DNA of 64,000 nucleotides from Ectobacillus sp042610425 (lineage in GTDB: Bacteria > Bacillota > Bacilli > Bacillales > Bacillaceae_G): assembly GCF_042610425.1 (NCBI RefSeq), contig NZ_JBGJZM010000002.1, positions 434,001-498,000 on the forward strand, written 5' to 3'. The notes beneath the pieces were generated by a model. The model had not been told where the DNA came from. It ran no database searches and saw only the letters and a list, made by a program, of their open reading frames with translations. The position numbers were made by a program, and so were the translations under genes. Positions 33,666-42,987 of this stretch are shown in pieces. The number at the start of each line of letters is the position of its first letter. Position 1 is the first letter of the stretch.

Positions 33666-33692
33666 AAAACGGTCCAAGATGGATCGTTTTTT
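33666..33692 (+). terminator. Terminator after the GT-B glycosyltransferase gene
   Basis: AAAACGGTCC / GGATCGTTTT imperfect stem followed by a run of T on the plus strand. Confidence 0.75.
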
Positions 33693-33820
33693 ATTATGAA
33701 ACGCTCTCCCATTCCGTATAAACCATTTCTAATAAGTCATGAAACAATGATTGTTATTTCCCTGACTTTGTTGTATATTTTGTCTGTTATAAAGATTGAA
33801 ACAAAGAAGGGATCGGGAGA

Positions 33821-34471
33821 ATGGTTTTAATTAATATATTTGTCTTCATCGGCATCGTTGCATCGGCTATTTCTGGCACATTAGTGGGGATGAAGAAAAG
33901 AATGGATTGGTTCGGCGTTATTTTTCTAGCAGTCGCAACCGCAGTTGGTGGCGGGATTATTCGTGATATTTTGATCGGACATTTACCTCCTGATGCGTTT
34001 ATTAAGCCTGTCTACTTTTTCGTAAGCGGTATTACAGCCCTCATTACTTGTTTATTTTACGAACGAATTTCCAAACTCCAAAATGTGATTATGCTTTCGG
34101 ATGCAGTCGGTCTCGGCGTATTTACGGCGGTCGGGGCAAATGCAGCCATTACAAGCCAAATTCACGGTTCATTTCTCGTTGTGTCTATGGGCGTTATCAC
34201 GGGGATTGGCGGCGGAATTTTACGTGACGTCTTTGCAAAGGATATTCCGTATGTATTTCGAAAGGAAGTATACGCTGTCGCATCGATTGTAGGTGCCTTT
34301 AGCTTTCTCATAACCTATGACAAAGTCCCTCATATTTTGTCCTTATATATATGTTTATTCGTAACCTTTATCGTTCGGGTCGTTTCCTACATGCGAAACG
34401 TTCATTTCCCAGTCACTCGCATGAAATTGCATGTAAGGAGCATTCCAAAAGAACATAGCAAGAGTTCTTAA
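33821..34471 (+). CDS. TRIC-type cation channel family protein (UPF0126, YvgT-like)
   Basis: A 216-residue membrane protein with seven predicted helices and an internal duplication: each half carries a glycine-rich GGGIIRDIL / GGGILRDVF motif (about residues 47-55 and 128-136) preceded by a short helix. This is the UPF0126 signature; bacterial members adopt the TRIC trimeric K+ channel fold. The C-terminal tail (about 185-216) is basic. Start ATG 33821 with AAGGGA eight bases upstream. Single-gene unit with a hairpin after it. Physiological role in bacilli is unknown. Confidence 0.9.
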   Translation: MVLINIFVFIGIVASAISGTLVGMKKRMDWFGVIFLAVATAVGGGIIRDILIGHLPPDAFIKPVYFFVSGITALITCLFYERISKLQNVIMLSDAVGLGVFTAVGANAAITSQIHGSFLVVSMGVITGIGGGILRDVFAKDIPYVFRKEVYAVASIVGAFSFLITYDKVPHILSLYICLFVTFIVRVVSYMRNVHFPVTRMKLHVRSIPKEHSKSS

Positions 34472-34507
34472 AAAAAGTATGACTAACAAAATTGCAATGA
34501 AAATGAC

Positions 34508-34543
34508 AACAAGCATCCGGGTACCTATACTCGGATGCTTGTT
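34508..34543 (+). terminator. Hairpin terminator after the TRIC-type gene
   Basis: AACAAGCATCCG / CGGATGCTTGTT stem with a 12-nt loop; the T tail is short on the plus strand. It could also act on the convergent topB transcript. Confidence 0.6.
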
Positions 34544-34596
34544 TCGTGATGATTCACACTATTTTCTACTTGCATTTAATAGAAAAAGAGCATGTT

Positions 34597-36777
34597 TTAC
34601 TTTAATTTTAGTTTTGCAAGTGCATCGGCTAACGCGGTGTTAATTGGTTCGTCATCTTGCTTCTTTAAATATTGATTTACATCGCGTTTTGTTGCACTAC
34701 TGTTCTTCGTTTTACTCGTACGTACTTTAAAGGCTGAAAGCTTTTCGCGGTAGCCACAGCTACATGCAAAAATTTGCCCTTCTCCTTCGCCGCGTAGCTC
34801 CATCTTTTTATGGCAATTTGGGCATCTTGCGTTCGATACTCTTGCTAACATTTTACGATGGCCACATTCGCGGTCTTGGCAAACGAGCATGCGTCCCTTT
34901 TTCCCATTTACCTCAAGCATCGGCTTTCCGCAGTCCGGGCATCTCGTAGTCGATACATTATCATGTTTAAATTTATGAGTACTATTTTTAATTTCATAAA
35001 CCGCTGACTTCGTGTAGTCACGAATTTCTTTCATAAATACATTCTTTGAAATAGCTCCCTTGGCAATGGCTTCTAGTTTTTTCTCCCATTCTGCTGTGAG
35101 TGCGGGAGATTTCAGCCCTTCTGGTACGAGTTCTAATAGCTGCTTTCCTTTAGATGTAATGTAAATATGCTTTCCTTTTTTCTCAATTAAGAAGCTGTGG
35201 AATAGCTTTTCAATAATATCAGCGCGTGTTGCTACCGTTCCAAGTCCGCCTGTTTTTCCGATTGTAGCAATTAAATCCTTGCTTTCATTCTTCATATAAC
35301 TAGCTGGATTTTCCATTGCAGTAAGCAGCGTTCCTTCATTGAAAGGTTCAGGCGGTTTCGTTTCTCCCTTTGTTTGCACAACGTTTAAAATCGGAATTAC
35401 TTCGCCCTGCGTTACTTGCGGAAGGACTTGCTCAGATCCATCACTCTTTTCCTCATCATCAAAGTGATTGTCATATACTTCCTTCCATCCTTGTGCTAGT
35501 ACGGTTTTTCCCTTTGCGATAAAGGTTTCGCTTCCGATTGCAGCCGTCACCGTTACTTGTTCATATTCAAATGCGGGGGAGAGAACGGCCAAAAAGCGCT
35601 TCACAACTAAATCATAAATTTTTCGTTCCTTATCGCTTAATGAGCTTAATAAAACCGTTTCCTCAGTTGGAATAATCGCATGATGATCGGATACTTTGCT
35701 ATTATCAACGAACGATTTATTCGCTTGAATCGGCTTTTGCAAGAGTTTAAAGGCAATTCTTGCATAAGGCTTTACATTAACTGCTGCAATGCGGTCCTTT
35801 AATGTATCGACCATATCCGTTGAAAGGAAACGAGAATCTGTCCGCGGATAGGTTAACACTTTATACTGTTCATATAGCTTTTGCATGATGGATAAGGTTT
35901 CTTTCGCTGAAAATCCAAAAATACGATTGGCGTCCCGCTGTAATTCAGTTAAATCATATAGATGAGGCGCATAGACTTTCTTATGTGCCTTCTTCACATC
36001 GACGATTTTCGCCTGTTGATTGCGAACGGCTCTAAGTACTACGTCACATTGTTCCTTGGAGAAGGTGCGAACGTCCTTCGTTTTTGCATCCTGCCAAATA
36101 AACTTGATGGTTTTTCCCATTGCAGCAACGCCGTAAAATGGCTTTGGCTTGAAATTTTTAATTTCTTCTTCGCGCTTTGCAATCATACCAACTGTCGGAG
36201 TTTGCACGCGACCGCATGATAGCTGTGCATTATGCTTACATGTGAGAGCACGCGTTGCATTTAATCCAACAAACCAATCTGCTTCGGCACGCGCTACGGC
36301 AGATAGATATAAATTTTCGTATTCTTTTCCATCACGCAATTTTCGAAAGCCTTCTTGAATGGCTTTATCTGTTACCGAAGAAATCCAAAGGCGACGAAGT
36401 GGCTTCTTCACTTGTGCTTTTTCCAATATCCATCTTGCAACAAGTTCTCCTTCTCGTCCTGCATCTGTTGCGATGACGACATCCTTCACATCCTTACGAA
36501 GCAGCTGTGCCTTTACCGCGTGAAATTGCTTACTCGTTTGCTTCATGACAACAAGCTTTAGAGTAGATGGAAGCATCGGCAAATCTTCTATTCTCCATGA
36601 TTTATATTTATCATCATAGCTCTCGGGGTCCGCTAAGGTAACCAAATGTCCAAGCGCCCATGTCACAATATACGTATCGCCTTCTAAATATCCATTTCCT
36701 TTTTTACTACATTTCAATACCCGCGCAATATCGCGGGCTACTGATGGCTTTTCCGCCAGTACAACTGTTTTACTCAT
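34597..36777 (-). CDS. topB: DNA topoisomerase III
   Basis: A 726-residue type IA topoisomerase. The Toprim domain (VLAEKPSVARDIARVL, then ATDAGREGELVARWIL) binds Mg2+; the active-site tyrosine is in LTYPRTDSRFLS near residue 310. GGLGTVATRADIIEKLF is conserved in TopB. The C-terminal tail has two Cys4-type zinc ribbons (CPDCGKPMLEV...CQDRECG and CPNCHKKMEL...CSCGY). It relaxes negatively supercoiled DNA and decatenates replication intermediates. Start ATG 36777 five bases after AAAGGATG. Length fits the Bacillus enzyme. Confidence 0.96.
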   Translation of the reverse strand: MSKTVVLAEKPSVARDIARVLKCSKKGNGYLEGDTYIVTWALGHLVTLADPESYDDKYKSWRIEDLPMLPSTLKLVVMKQTSKQFHAVKAQLLRKDVKDVVIATDAGREGELVARWILEKAQVKKPLRRLWISSVTDKAIQEGFRKLRDGKEYENLYLSAVARAEADWFVGLNATRALTCKHNAQLSCGRVQTPTVGMIAKREEEIKNFKPKPFYGVAAMGKTIKFIWQDAKTKDVRTFSKEQCDVVLRAVRNQQAKIVDVKKAHKKVYAPHLYDLTELQRDANRIFGFSAKETLSIMQKLYEQYKVLTYPRTDSRFLSTDMVDTLKDRIAAVNVKPYARIAFKLLQKPIQANKSFVDNSKVSDHHAIIPTEETVLLSSLSDKERKIYDLVVKRFLAVLSPAFEYEQVTVTAAIGSETFIAKGKTVLAQGWKEVYDNHFDDEEKSDGSEQVLPQVTQGEVIPILNVVQTKGETKPPEPFNEGTLLTAMENPASYMKNESKDLIATIGKTGGLGTVATRADIIEKLFHSFLIEKKGKHIYITSKGKQLLELVPEGLKSPALTAEWEKKLEAIAKGAISKNVFMKEIRDYTKSAVYEIKNSTHKFKHDNVSTTRCPDCGKPMLEVNGKKGRMLVCQDRECGHRKMLARVSNARCPNCHKKMELRGEGEGQIFACSCGYREKLSAFKVRTSKTKNSSATKRDVNQYLKKQDDEPINTALADALAKLKLK

Positions 36778-36803
36778 CGAAACATCCTTTCCTCTATCCT
36801 TAC

Positions 36804-38000
36804 CTAATCTAGGTTCACATTTCTTGCTATCAAAGTAAATGTTTTCGGTAAGCCGATATCATGAATTTTATGATTCGGTTCCTCTTCTAATATTTCTATC
36901 ATTAATCCTTCCTGCCCTACGGCAGTCATGAGCTCGCCCATTGTCCATCTGCGCTGCACGACCTTTTCCAAGGATTCCTTCTTTTCATCCGCTACATGCT
37001 TCGTAAAGGCAACGTTGCCACTTTCAACTGCTGGGTTAAAATAATTTCCGACTACATTATGCTTTTTTCCAGTTGATGTGATCAGCTTCGTAGAAATCGG
37101 ATGAAATTCATGGAGAATAAATCTTCCGCCTGGACAAAGCAACATCTTTACAACTTGGAGGAGTGGCTTTAAATCGATAAAATAATGAAGCACGCCAAGC
37201 TCCATTAATACAATATCATACTCTGCTAGTTTTACTTTATTCGGCAACGAAAGAACGTCTGACACAATGTACGAAAAAGGTGCTTCCGCTTCCTTAGAAA
37301 TTGCCGTTGCAAAAGCCTGATTCTCTAGTGAAAAATCAGCGACCGTTACCTCTGCCCCGAGCAAGGATAGAGCGGCTGCTTTCACCCCATTTGACCCCAT
37401 CAAATGCATGACTTTCTTACCTTCTATATCGTTCATATATTTATAGAATGGATAGAGGCGCCACTCGGGATTCTCTTTAATTTTCTTGGCAATGCTACTT
37501 GGCTCCCCGTACCGATGCACAAGCGCCTCATAATTGTTCTGATTCCATGCACGCTCATTTTGCGCAGTTAGAAGTTGCTGCTGACGTAACAGCGCTTCAT
37601 GGATCCTTTCACTATATGCAGTTTGCGGAAAATATAAATAGGCATAAAGAGAATGACAAGGGAATACTACGTCTTGATACGTTACGTCCATCCGGTACGG
37701 ATTCGTGCGCACAGTTGTATTAAAATGACAGTAGATAATCACCTTGACATCGTCCATGCGAAACTGAAAGCGTGCTTCAAGCTTCGTACGCTCTATTTCC
37801 GATGGGGCGTAAACATCAAAATGCTCACGCACAGAAGAGAACACGTCCCACTGTACTTCGATCGTTACCGGAAAGGGTTCATTCATAGTAACGCCCTGCA
37901 GCATAAGAGATACTTCTTTTGTAAACATATAGGGAATATGATATTTTTCAAGTGTATGATGTAATTCCTTACAAATGGATTCAATTTTTTCATGGTTCAT
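36804..38000 (-). CDS. Nucleotidyltransferase-like / SAM methyltransferase fusion
   Basis: A 398-residue two-part protein. Residues about 1-110 look like a minimal nucleotidyltransferase-type domain (HIPYMFTKEVSLMLQGV, then VTIEVQWDVF with acidic residues in a beta hairpin), assigned by fold-like pattern only. Residues about 145-398 are a Rossmann SAM-dependent methyltransferase: KVMHLMGSNGVKAAALSLLGAEVTVADF is motif I and the acidic loop, and YIVSDVLSLPN and IVLMELGVLHYF follow. ATG 38000 lies six bases after TAGGAGGA, which overlaps the stop codon of the upstream GT39-type gene, so the two are translationally coupled. Substrate unknown. Confidence 0.75.
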   Translation of the reverse strand: MNHEKIESICKELHHTLEKYHIPYMFTKEVSLMLQGVTMNEPFPVTIEVQWDVFSSVREHFDVYAPSEIERTKLEARFQFRMDDVKVIIYCHFNTTVRTNPYRMDVTYQDVVFPCHSLYAYLYFPQTAYSERIHEALLRQQQLLTAQNERAWNQNNYEALVHRYGEPSSIAKKIKENPEWRLYPFYKYMNDIEGKKVMHLMGSNGVKAAALSLLGAEVTVADFSLENQAFATAISKEAEAPFSYIVSDVLSLPNKVKLAEYDIVLMELGVLHYFIDLKPLLQVVKMLLCPGGRFILHEFHPISTKLITSTGKKHNVVGNYFNPAVESGNVAFTKHVADEKKESLEKVVQRRWTMGELMTAVGQEGLMIEILEEEPNHKIHDIGLPKTFTLIARNVNLD

Positions 38001-38011
38001 GTTGCATCCTC

Positions 38012-39439
38012 CTAAGGAGTATTCCGGTAATAAGGGAGCCATTTTTCTTTTATATACGAGAGACCATAGCCGAACAAAATCGCAAAGGACGGCAGCAGGA
38101 AGGAACGATATCTTGTCTGAATTTCTATAGATAGATGAATAGCTGCGTATCCAAGAATAAGGAACACGAGCATAAGAACAGGATCTTTCTGGTTTCTTCT
38201 TCGCGTAGCAAACGAGCCGAGTCCTGCAAATAAAAGTATACTACTATATAACAGACGTTCATATGTAAAGAGCCATTCTTTCAGCCTTGGATAGTCTAAG
38301 CCCTCCATACTCCAGTAAAGGGACGCATCATTTCCGCCCCACAAAATTTTAAACTTTTCTACTAGTAACCTTGCAACTTGAGTCGTATCGGTAAGCCTTT
38401 GTGAAATCAGTTGCCACTCCGCCTCGTTTCGCTCTGGTCCAATAGGATACTGGGCGACATATTTCTCATCCTCGGCCGAATATTGACCATTCGTTTTTAC
38501 ATTTAAGCCAACTACAAATTTCCAATATGGTTCACGGCTCGTCAACGGATACTTCGTTACACCCGCAAACTGTAAGGAATAGCTTACTAGATTATGCAGG
38601 GCAAAGAATACGATGACAATAGCAAGTAATCTACTTACAATTGCTTTGCGGTGAACCTTTTCTATCATAAGCAGCAATGCTACATAGCAGCCAATACTTA
38701 GTAAAACAACGCTACCAATCGGTCGTATCATATCGCCAAGCGCTAGGAATATACCGGCATACAGCCAAACGCGTGGTTTAATTATTCCATATTCAATAAT
38801 TACATACAACCCAGCATATATGAAGAAAATGGCCATATGTTCATTGGTTAATACTGAGCACATAATGATGGCAGGTGGATAAACTGCATACAGAAGTGCA
38901 GCCATTCTTCCTGCTGATTCATGGAACTTCCTTGCGATTCCGTAGATAAGAAAGACTGTTCCCGAACTATATATGATATTTAGGATTTTGAGCAAAAGAA
39001 CATGATCACCAAATAGCTTGATGATACCTGCTTCATACATCGTAAAGCCAATTTGATAGACCCAAGCGCTAAAATAGGGATTGCTACTAAAGCTAAAGTC
39101 TGCTGAAGCCGCCTGTCTAGCTGCAGTATACATTTCGGCAAAATCGGATGAAATGGTCGTTGGTATACATAATACCCACGCAAGGCGGACAACGGTTGCA
39201 AGTCCAAGTATGACCCAGACATAAGAACGTGATGACATTCGTGTCATAGCCACGACTATGGCACCTATTCCAACAGCCATACAAATTGCAGCGACTGCAA
39301 TAAGTGCCATAAATAAAACGTCTCGTTTCTGACCAACGAGAGAGGAAAAATCAAGCAGCGTACTTAAAAAGGCAGCTAGGAAAAAGACGATCGCTAGCAC
39401 ATATATTATTTTCATTGCAATCGATGCAGGTTTATTCAT
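38012..39439 (-). CDS. GT39/PMT-like membrane glycosyltransferase
   Basis: A 475-residue protein with about eleven to twelve membrane helices. Its first extracytoplasmic loop contains ISSDFAEMYTAARQAA, an Asp-containing loop like the DD/DE motif of the GT-C superfamily (ArnT/PMT), followed by SNPYFSAWVYQIGF. It probably uses a polyprenyl-phosphate sugar donor to modify a surface polymer or protein. First gene of a two-gene unit with the nucleotidyltransferase-like/methyltransferase fusion downstream. Exact acceptor cannot be deduced. Confidence 0.8.
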   Translation of the reverse strand: MNKPASIAMKIIYVLAIVFFLAAFLSTLLDFSSLVGQKRDVLFMALIAVAAICMAVGIGAIVVAMTRMSSRSYVWVILGLATVVRLAWVLCIPTTISSDFAEMYTAARQAASADFSFSSNPYFSAWVYQIGFTMYEAGIIKLFGDHVLLLKILNIIYSSGTVFLIYGIARKFHESAGRMAALLYAVYPPAIIMCSVLTNEHMAIFFIYAGLYVIIEYGIIKPRVWLYAGIFLALGDMIRPIGSVVLLSIGCYVALLLMIEKVHRKAIVSRLLAIVIVFFALHNLVSYSLQFAGVTKYPLTSREPYWKFVVGLNVKTNGQYSAEDEKYVAQYPIGPERNEAEWQLISQRLTDTTQVARLLVEKFKILWGGNDASLYWSMEGLDYPRLKEWLFTYERLLYSSILLFAGLGSFATRRRNQKDPVLMLVFLILGYAAIHLSIEIQTRYRSFLLPSFAILFGYGLSYIKEKWLPYYRNTP

Positions 39440-39520
39440 GTCCTCTGTCTCCTAAGCTATATATGGGTAGAATGGCAGAAAAAAGTATAATAAGTAGGCT
39501 TCTTCTAAAAAGAGTAACAG

Positions 39521-39576
39521 AAAAAGGACCGTTCTCGCAAACCATGATTTTCAAAACGTGTGAGATCGGTCCTTTT
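39521..39576 (-). terminator. Terminator after the cytochrome P450 gene
   Basis: AAAAAGGACCG (39521-39531) pairs with CGGTCCTTTT (39567-39576), with inner partial pairing (TCTCGC / GTGAGA) and a T-rich end on the minus strand. Confidence 0.7.
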
Positions 39577-39586
39577 CTTATCCTTT

Positions 39587-40897
39587 CTATTTTGAAACTG
39601 TCATCGGCACCGGCCCGTGCGCGCGAAGAGAAACGAGCGGCTCAGTCGCAATCATTTCATCCACAATCGATAGATTCGCGGTTTGCATCACAACGGCAAG
39701 AATGAGAACAGCCTCCATCATCGCAAATTGACTGCCGATGCAGCCGCGCGAACCTGCTCCAAATGGAAAATACGCATAGTTTGGAATAGCTTCCTTTCGT
39801 TCTTTCGAAAAACGCTCCGGTACAAATTCCTCGGACTGCTCAAAGAAGTGGGGATTACGATGAACCGCATACGGACTAATGAGAAAGGTCGACCCTTTCG
39901 AAAATGGAACCCCTGCTATTTCTACATCTTCGATTGCCTCTCGCAAAATAATCCACGCCGGCGGGTAGAGGCGCAATGTTTCTTGTACAATTTGACTACT
40001 ATACGTAAGCTTTGGCACATCTTCGAAGGTAGGCAAGCGGCCGCCCAGTACGCTGGAAAGCTCCTGCTTCAGCTTCTCTACCTCCTGCGGATGCTTCGCG
40101 AGTAGCACGAGTGTCCATGTGAGTGCATTGGCCGTTGTTTCATGCCCAGCAATCAAAAAGGTTACGACTTGATCACGAATTTCCTGCTTAGTAAGAGGCA
40201 TTCCATCATCATGCGTAGATTGCATAAGCATATGTAGCATATGATCCTCGTCCTGCTTCGCCGCCTCCTCCATAAGCCAATCGGCTAGTGCATGCAATTC
40301 CTTAACCGCTTGATTGCCCTTCCTGTTTTTTTCCGTAGGCAGCTTGTCTACAATCGGGAACGGAGATAGAAGGGTCGCTGCTGTTTTTTCAATAATCGCA
40401 TTTACCGCCTCTGCGATGCCTGCTGACTTTTCCTTCATATCAACCCCAAACATTGTCTTTGTAATGATTCGCAGCGTCAGGTTCATCATATCCGTATGAA
40501 TGGGTATACGTTCTCCGTCCTGCCAAGTATCAACAAGCTCCTTCGCATACTTCACCGCAACTTCAGCGTAAGAAGCTATCTTCTTTTTGTGGAAGGCTGG
40601 CTGCACGAGTTTTCGCTGTCTTTGATGCTCATCCCCCTCGCTCGTCAAAACCCCATTTCCAAGCGTTTTGCTAAACGTCTTTGCTGATGCCCCTTTTATA
40701 AATGCTTGCTCCTTCGTTGTTAATATTTCTTTCACCGCTTCCGGAGAATGGACAATATACGAAACATTTTTTCCCCTTGGATTAATAGCGACCATATCAC
40801 CTAATGTATGTGTATCATAAAGAAAAGTAAGTGGATCTTTACGAAAGCGAATATACTTTTTAACTTGCAAACCTTCCATTTGCGCCATTTTCGTCAT
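39587..40897 (-). CDS. Cytochrome P450
   Basis: A 436-residue heme monooxygenase. The heme thiolate is in FGAGSRGCIGSQFAMME near the C terminus; the I-helix oxygen-activation motif is AGHETTANAL; the K-helix ETLR (ExxR) and the PERF segment are intact. It has no fused reductase, so it depends on a separate ferredoxin or flavodoxin. The frame opens at 41002, but ATG 40897 follows GAGGG by eight bases and gives normal P450 length. An inverted repeat CTCTTTA/TAAAGAG (40940-40956) covers a TATAAT-like box upstream. Probably oxidises a fatty acid or xenobiotic; substrate unknown. Confidence 0.93.
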   Translation of the reverse strand: MTKMAQMEGLQVKKYIRFRKDPLTFLYDTHTLGDMVAINPRGKNVSYIVHSPEAVKEILTTKEQAFIKGASAKTFSKTLGNGVLTSEGDEHQRQRKLVQPAFHKKKIASYAEVAVKYAKELVDTWQDGERIPIHTDMMNLTLRIITKTMFGVDMKEKSAGIAEAVNAIIEKTAATLLSPFPIVDKLPTEKNRKGNQAVKELHALADWLMEEAAKQDEDHMLHMLMQSTHDDGMPLTKQEIRDQVVTFLIAGHETTANALTWTLVLLAKHPQEVEKLKQELSSVLGGRLPTFEDVPKLTYSSQIVQETLRLYPPAWIILREAIEDVEIAGVPFSKGSTFLISPYAVHRNPHFFEQSEEFVPERFSKERKEAIPNYAYFPFGAGSRGCIGSQFAMMEAVLILAVVMQTANLSIVDEMIATEPLVSLRAHGPVPMTVSK

Positions 40898-41045
40898 ATG
40901 ATCATCCCTCTTTTTTCTCTGAAAATTAAATTGTGCATACTCTTTATTATAAAGAGCCCCCCTACCTAACACACATAAAACGCCTCGAAAATGAGGATTC
41001 ATTGGGTTCTTACATGCAATTTACGAAAAGAACGATAACCTTGTC

Positions 41046-41074
41046 TTTTCAGTACCTGCTAACTCCGATATAAT
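41046..41074 (+). promoter_or_regulatory. SigA promoter of yfmM
   Basis: TTTTCA (41046-41051) and a perfect TATAAT (41069-41074) spaced 17 bp. The predicted start, near 41081, falls on the first base of a G4/C4 hairpin. Confidence 0.55.
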
Positions 41075-41075
41075 C

Positions 41076-41101
41076 AAAAAGGGGATGAAGCTCCCCCTTT
41101 T
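41076..41101 (+). promoter_or_regulatory. GC-rich 5' hairpin in the yfmM leader
   Basis: AAAAAGGGG / CCCCCTTTT stem with a short loop followed by TTTATTG. It sits at the predicted 5' end of the yfmM transcript, about 85 nt before the start codon. It could be a stabilising 5' hairpin, an attenuator, or a terminator of another transcript. Confidence 0.5.
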
Positions 41102-41184
41102 ATTGTTAAACATAGAAAGCTATCTCATACGAAATAACCGGAAATAACCCGTTATCCAAATACAAAGAAAAAGGTGCATAAGGA

Positions 41185-42741
41185 ATGAGTATTTTAACTG
41201 TTAGCAATTTAACACACGGCTTTGGTGACCGTGCTATTTTCAATAACGTATCCTTTCGTTTATTAAAAGGAGAACATATTGGTTTAGTCGGCGCAAATGG
41301 CGAAGGAAAATCAACCTTTATGAACATTATTACAGGTAAGCTTGAGCCCGATGAAGGAAAAGTAGAATGGTCCAAGCAAGTACGCGTTGGCTATTTGGAT
41401 CAACATACCGTTCTAGAAAAAGGCATGACCATTCGCACCGTACTGCAAGGTGCCTTTCAGTACTTATTTGAAATTGAGGAAGAAATGAATCAAATGTATG
41501 TGAAAATGGGCGAAGCTACTCCCGAGGAGCTAGAGAAGCTGCTGGAGGAAGTCGGCGTCCTGCAAGATATGCTTACAAACCACGATTTCTATATTATTGA
41601 TTCCAAAGTAGAAGAAACAGCACGTGGACTTGGCTTAGATGATATTGGTCTCGAACGCGACGTGCATGATTTAAGCGGTGGGCAGCGTACGAAAGTGTTG
41701 CTTGCAAAGCTACTCCTTGAAAAACCAGATATTCTTCTTCTCGATGAACCGACTAACTATTTGGATGAAAAGCATATCGAATGGTTAAAACGCTATTTAC
41801 AAGAATATGAAAATGCCTTTATTTTAATTTCACATGATATTCCGTTCCTCAACAGTGTAATCAATTTAATCTATCATATGGCAAATCAAGAATTAAATCG
41901 CTACGTCGGTGATTATGATAATTTCGTAGCTGTCTACGAAGTAAAGAAGCAACAGCTAGAATCACAATATAAAAGGCAGCAGCAAGAAATTTCAGAGTTA
42001 AAAGATTTCGTAGCGCGCAACAAGGCACGTGTATCTACGCGAAACATGGCGATGTCACGGCAGAAGAAGCTGGACAAAATGGATATTATCGAATTGGAAA
42101 AGGAAAAACCAAAGCCAGAATTTCGCTTTAAAGAAGCCAGAACGGCAGGAAAGCTTATTTTCGAAACAAAGGATCTTGTCATCGGCTATGATGCACCGCT
42201 CTCTAGACCACTTACGCTTAGCATGGAACGCGGGCAAAAGATTGCCTTAGTCGGTGCAAACGGAATAGGGAAAACAACATTACTAAAAAGTATTCTTGGA
42301 GAAATTCAGCCGATTTCCGGCTCCGTACAGCTCGGTGATTACTTAGAGGTTGGCTATTTTGAACAAGAAATCAAACAAGAAAACCACAATACATGTATAG
42401 AAGAAGTATGGAATGCCTTCCCATCCTTTACACAATATGAAGTACGATCCTCGCTAGCAAAATGTGGTCTAACGCAAAAGCATATCGAAAGTAAAATCGA
42501 GGTACTAAGCGGCGGAGAAAAGGCTAAGGTTCGCCTTTGTAAACTCATCAACAAACAGACCAATGTCCTCGTATTTGATGAACCAACCAACCACTTAGAC
42601 ATTGATGCAAAGGAGGAGCTAAAGCGTGCACTACAAGCGTATAAAGGGACTATCCTGCTTATATCCCATGAACCGGAGTTTTATGAAGGCCTCGTAACAG
42701 ATGTTTGGAACTGTGAGACGTGGACAACGAAAGTATTGTAA
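41185..42741 (+). CDS. yfmM: ABC-F family ATPase YfmM
   Basis: A 518-residue duplicated ABC protein without membrane domain. Walker A is GANGEGKSTF (first half) and GANGIGKTTL (second); signatures are LSGGQRTKV and LSGGEKAKV; Walker B is ILLLDEPTNYLD and VLVFDEPTNHLD. The linker between them (about 245-305) is basic and coiled (AELKDFVARNKAR-like, RNMAMSRQKKLDKMD), the P-site tRNA interaction arm. Sequence and exact length match B. subtilis YfmM. ABC-F proteins act on ribosomes, resolving stalls or protecting from antibiotics. Start is set by AAGGTG eight bases upstream. Confidence 0.95.
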   Translation: MSILTVSNLTHGFGDRAIFNNVSFRLLKGEHIGLVGANGEGKSTFMNIITGKLEPDEGKVEWSKQVRVGYLDQHTVLEKGMTIRTVLQGAFQYLFEIEEEMNQMYVKMGEATPEELEKLLEEVGVLQDMLTNHDFYIIDSKVEETARGLGLDDIGLERDVHDLSGGQRTKVLLAKLLLEKPDILLLDEPTNYLDEKHIEWLKRYLQEYENAFILISHDIPFLNSVINLIYHMANQELNRYVGDYDNFVAVYEVKKQQLESQYKRQQQEISELKDFVARNKARVSTRNMAMSRQKKLDKMDIIELEKEKPKPEFRFKEARTAGKLIFETKDLVIGYDAPLSRPLTLSMERGQKIALVGANGIGKTTLLKSILGEIQPISGSVQLGDYLEVGYFEQEIKQENHNTCIEEVWNAFPSFTQYEVRSSLAKCGLTQKHIESKIEVLSGGEKAKVRLCKLINKQTNVLVFDEPTNHLDIDAKEELKRALQAYKGTILLISHEPEFYEGLVTDVWNCETWTTKVL

Positions 42742-42790
42742 TTTCGTTCCATTCGAAAGCGGGCACCGTGAAAACCATATCACTATAAGG

Positions 42791-42824
42791 AGGTCACTGA
42801 AAAAGTACTATATTTCAGTGACCT
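42791..42824 (+). terminator. Terminator after yfmM
   Basis: AGGTCACTGAAA / TTTCAGTGACCT, a perfect 12-bp stem with a 10-nt loop followed by CTTTTC. Confidence 0.8.
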
Positions 42825-42987
42825 CTTTTCATAAGCACAAAGCTACTGGCTTCGACAGGATCGCCCCCCTCTCTTTCATTCCGCCGACTTTTTCGTTTTA
42901 AAAAAAAGTTTCCTATTTTGCTAGACTTCTTGGAATAGGGACAAGCACCCCCTTCGTATATATAAATCAAAAGAGGTGGTGGACAAG

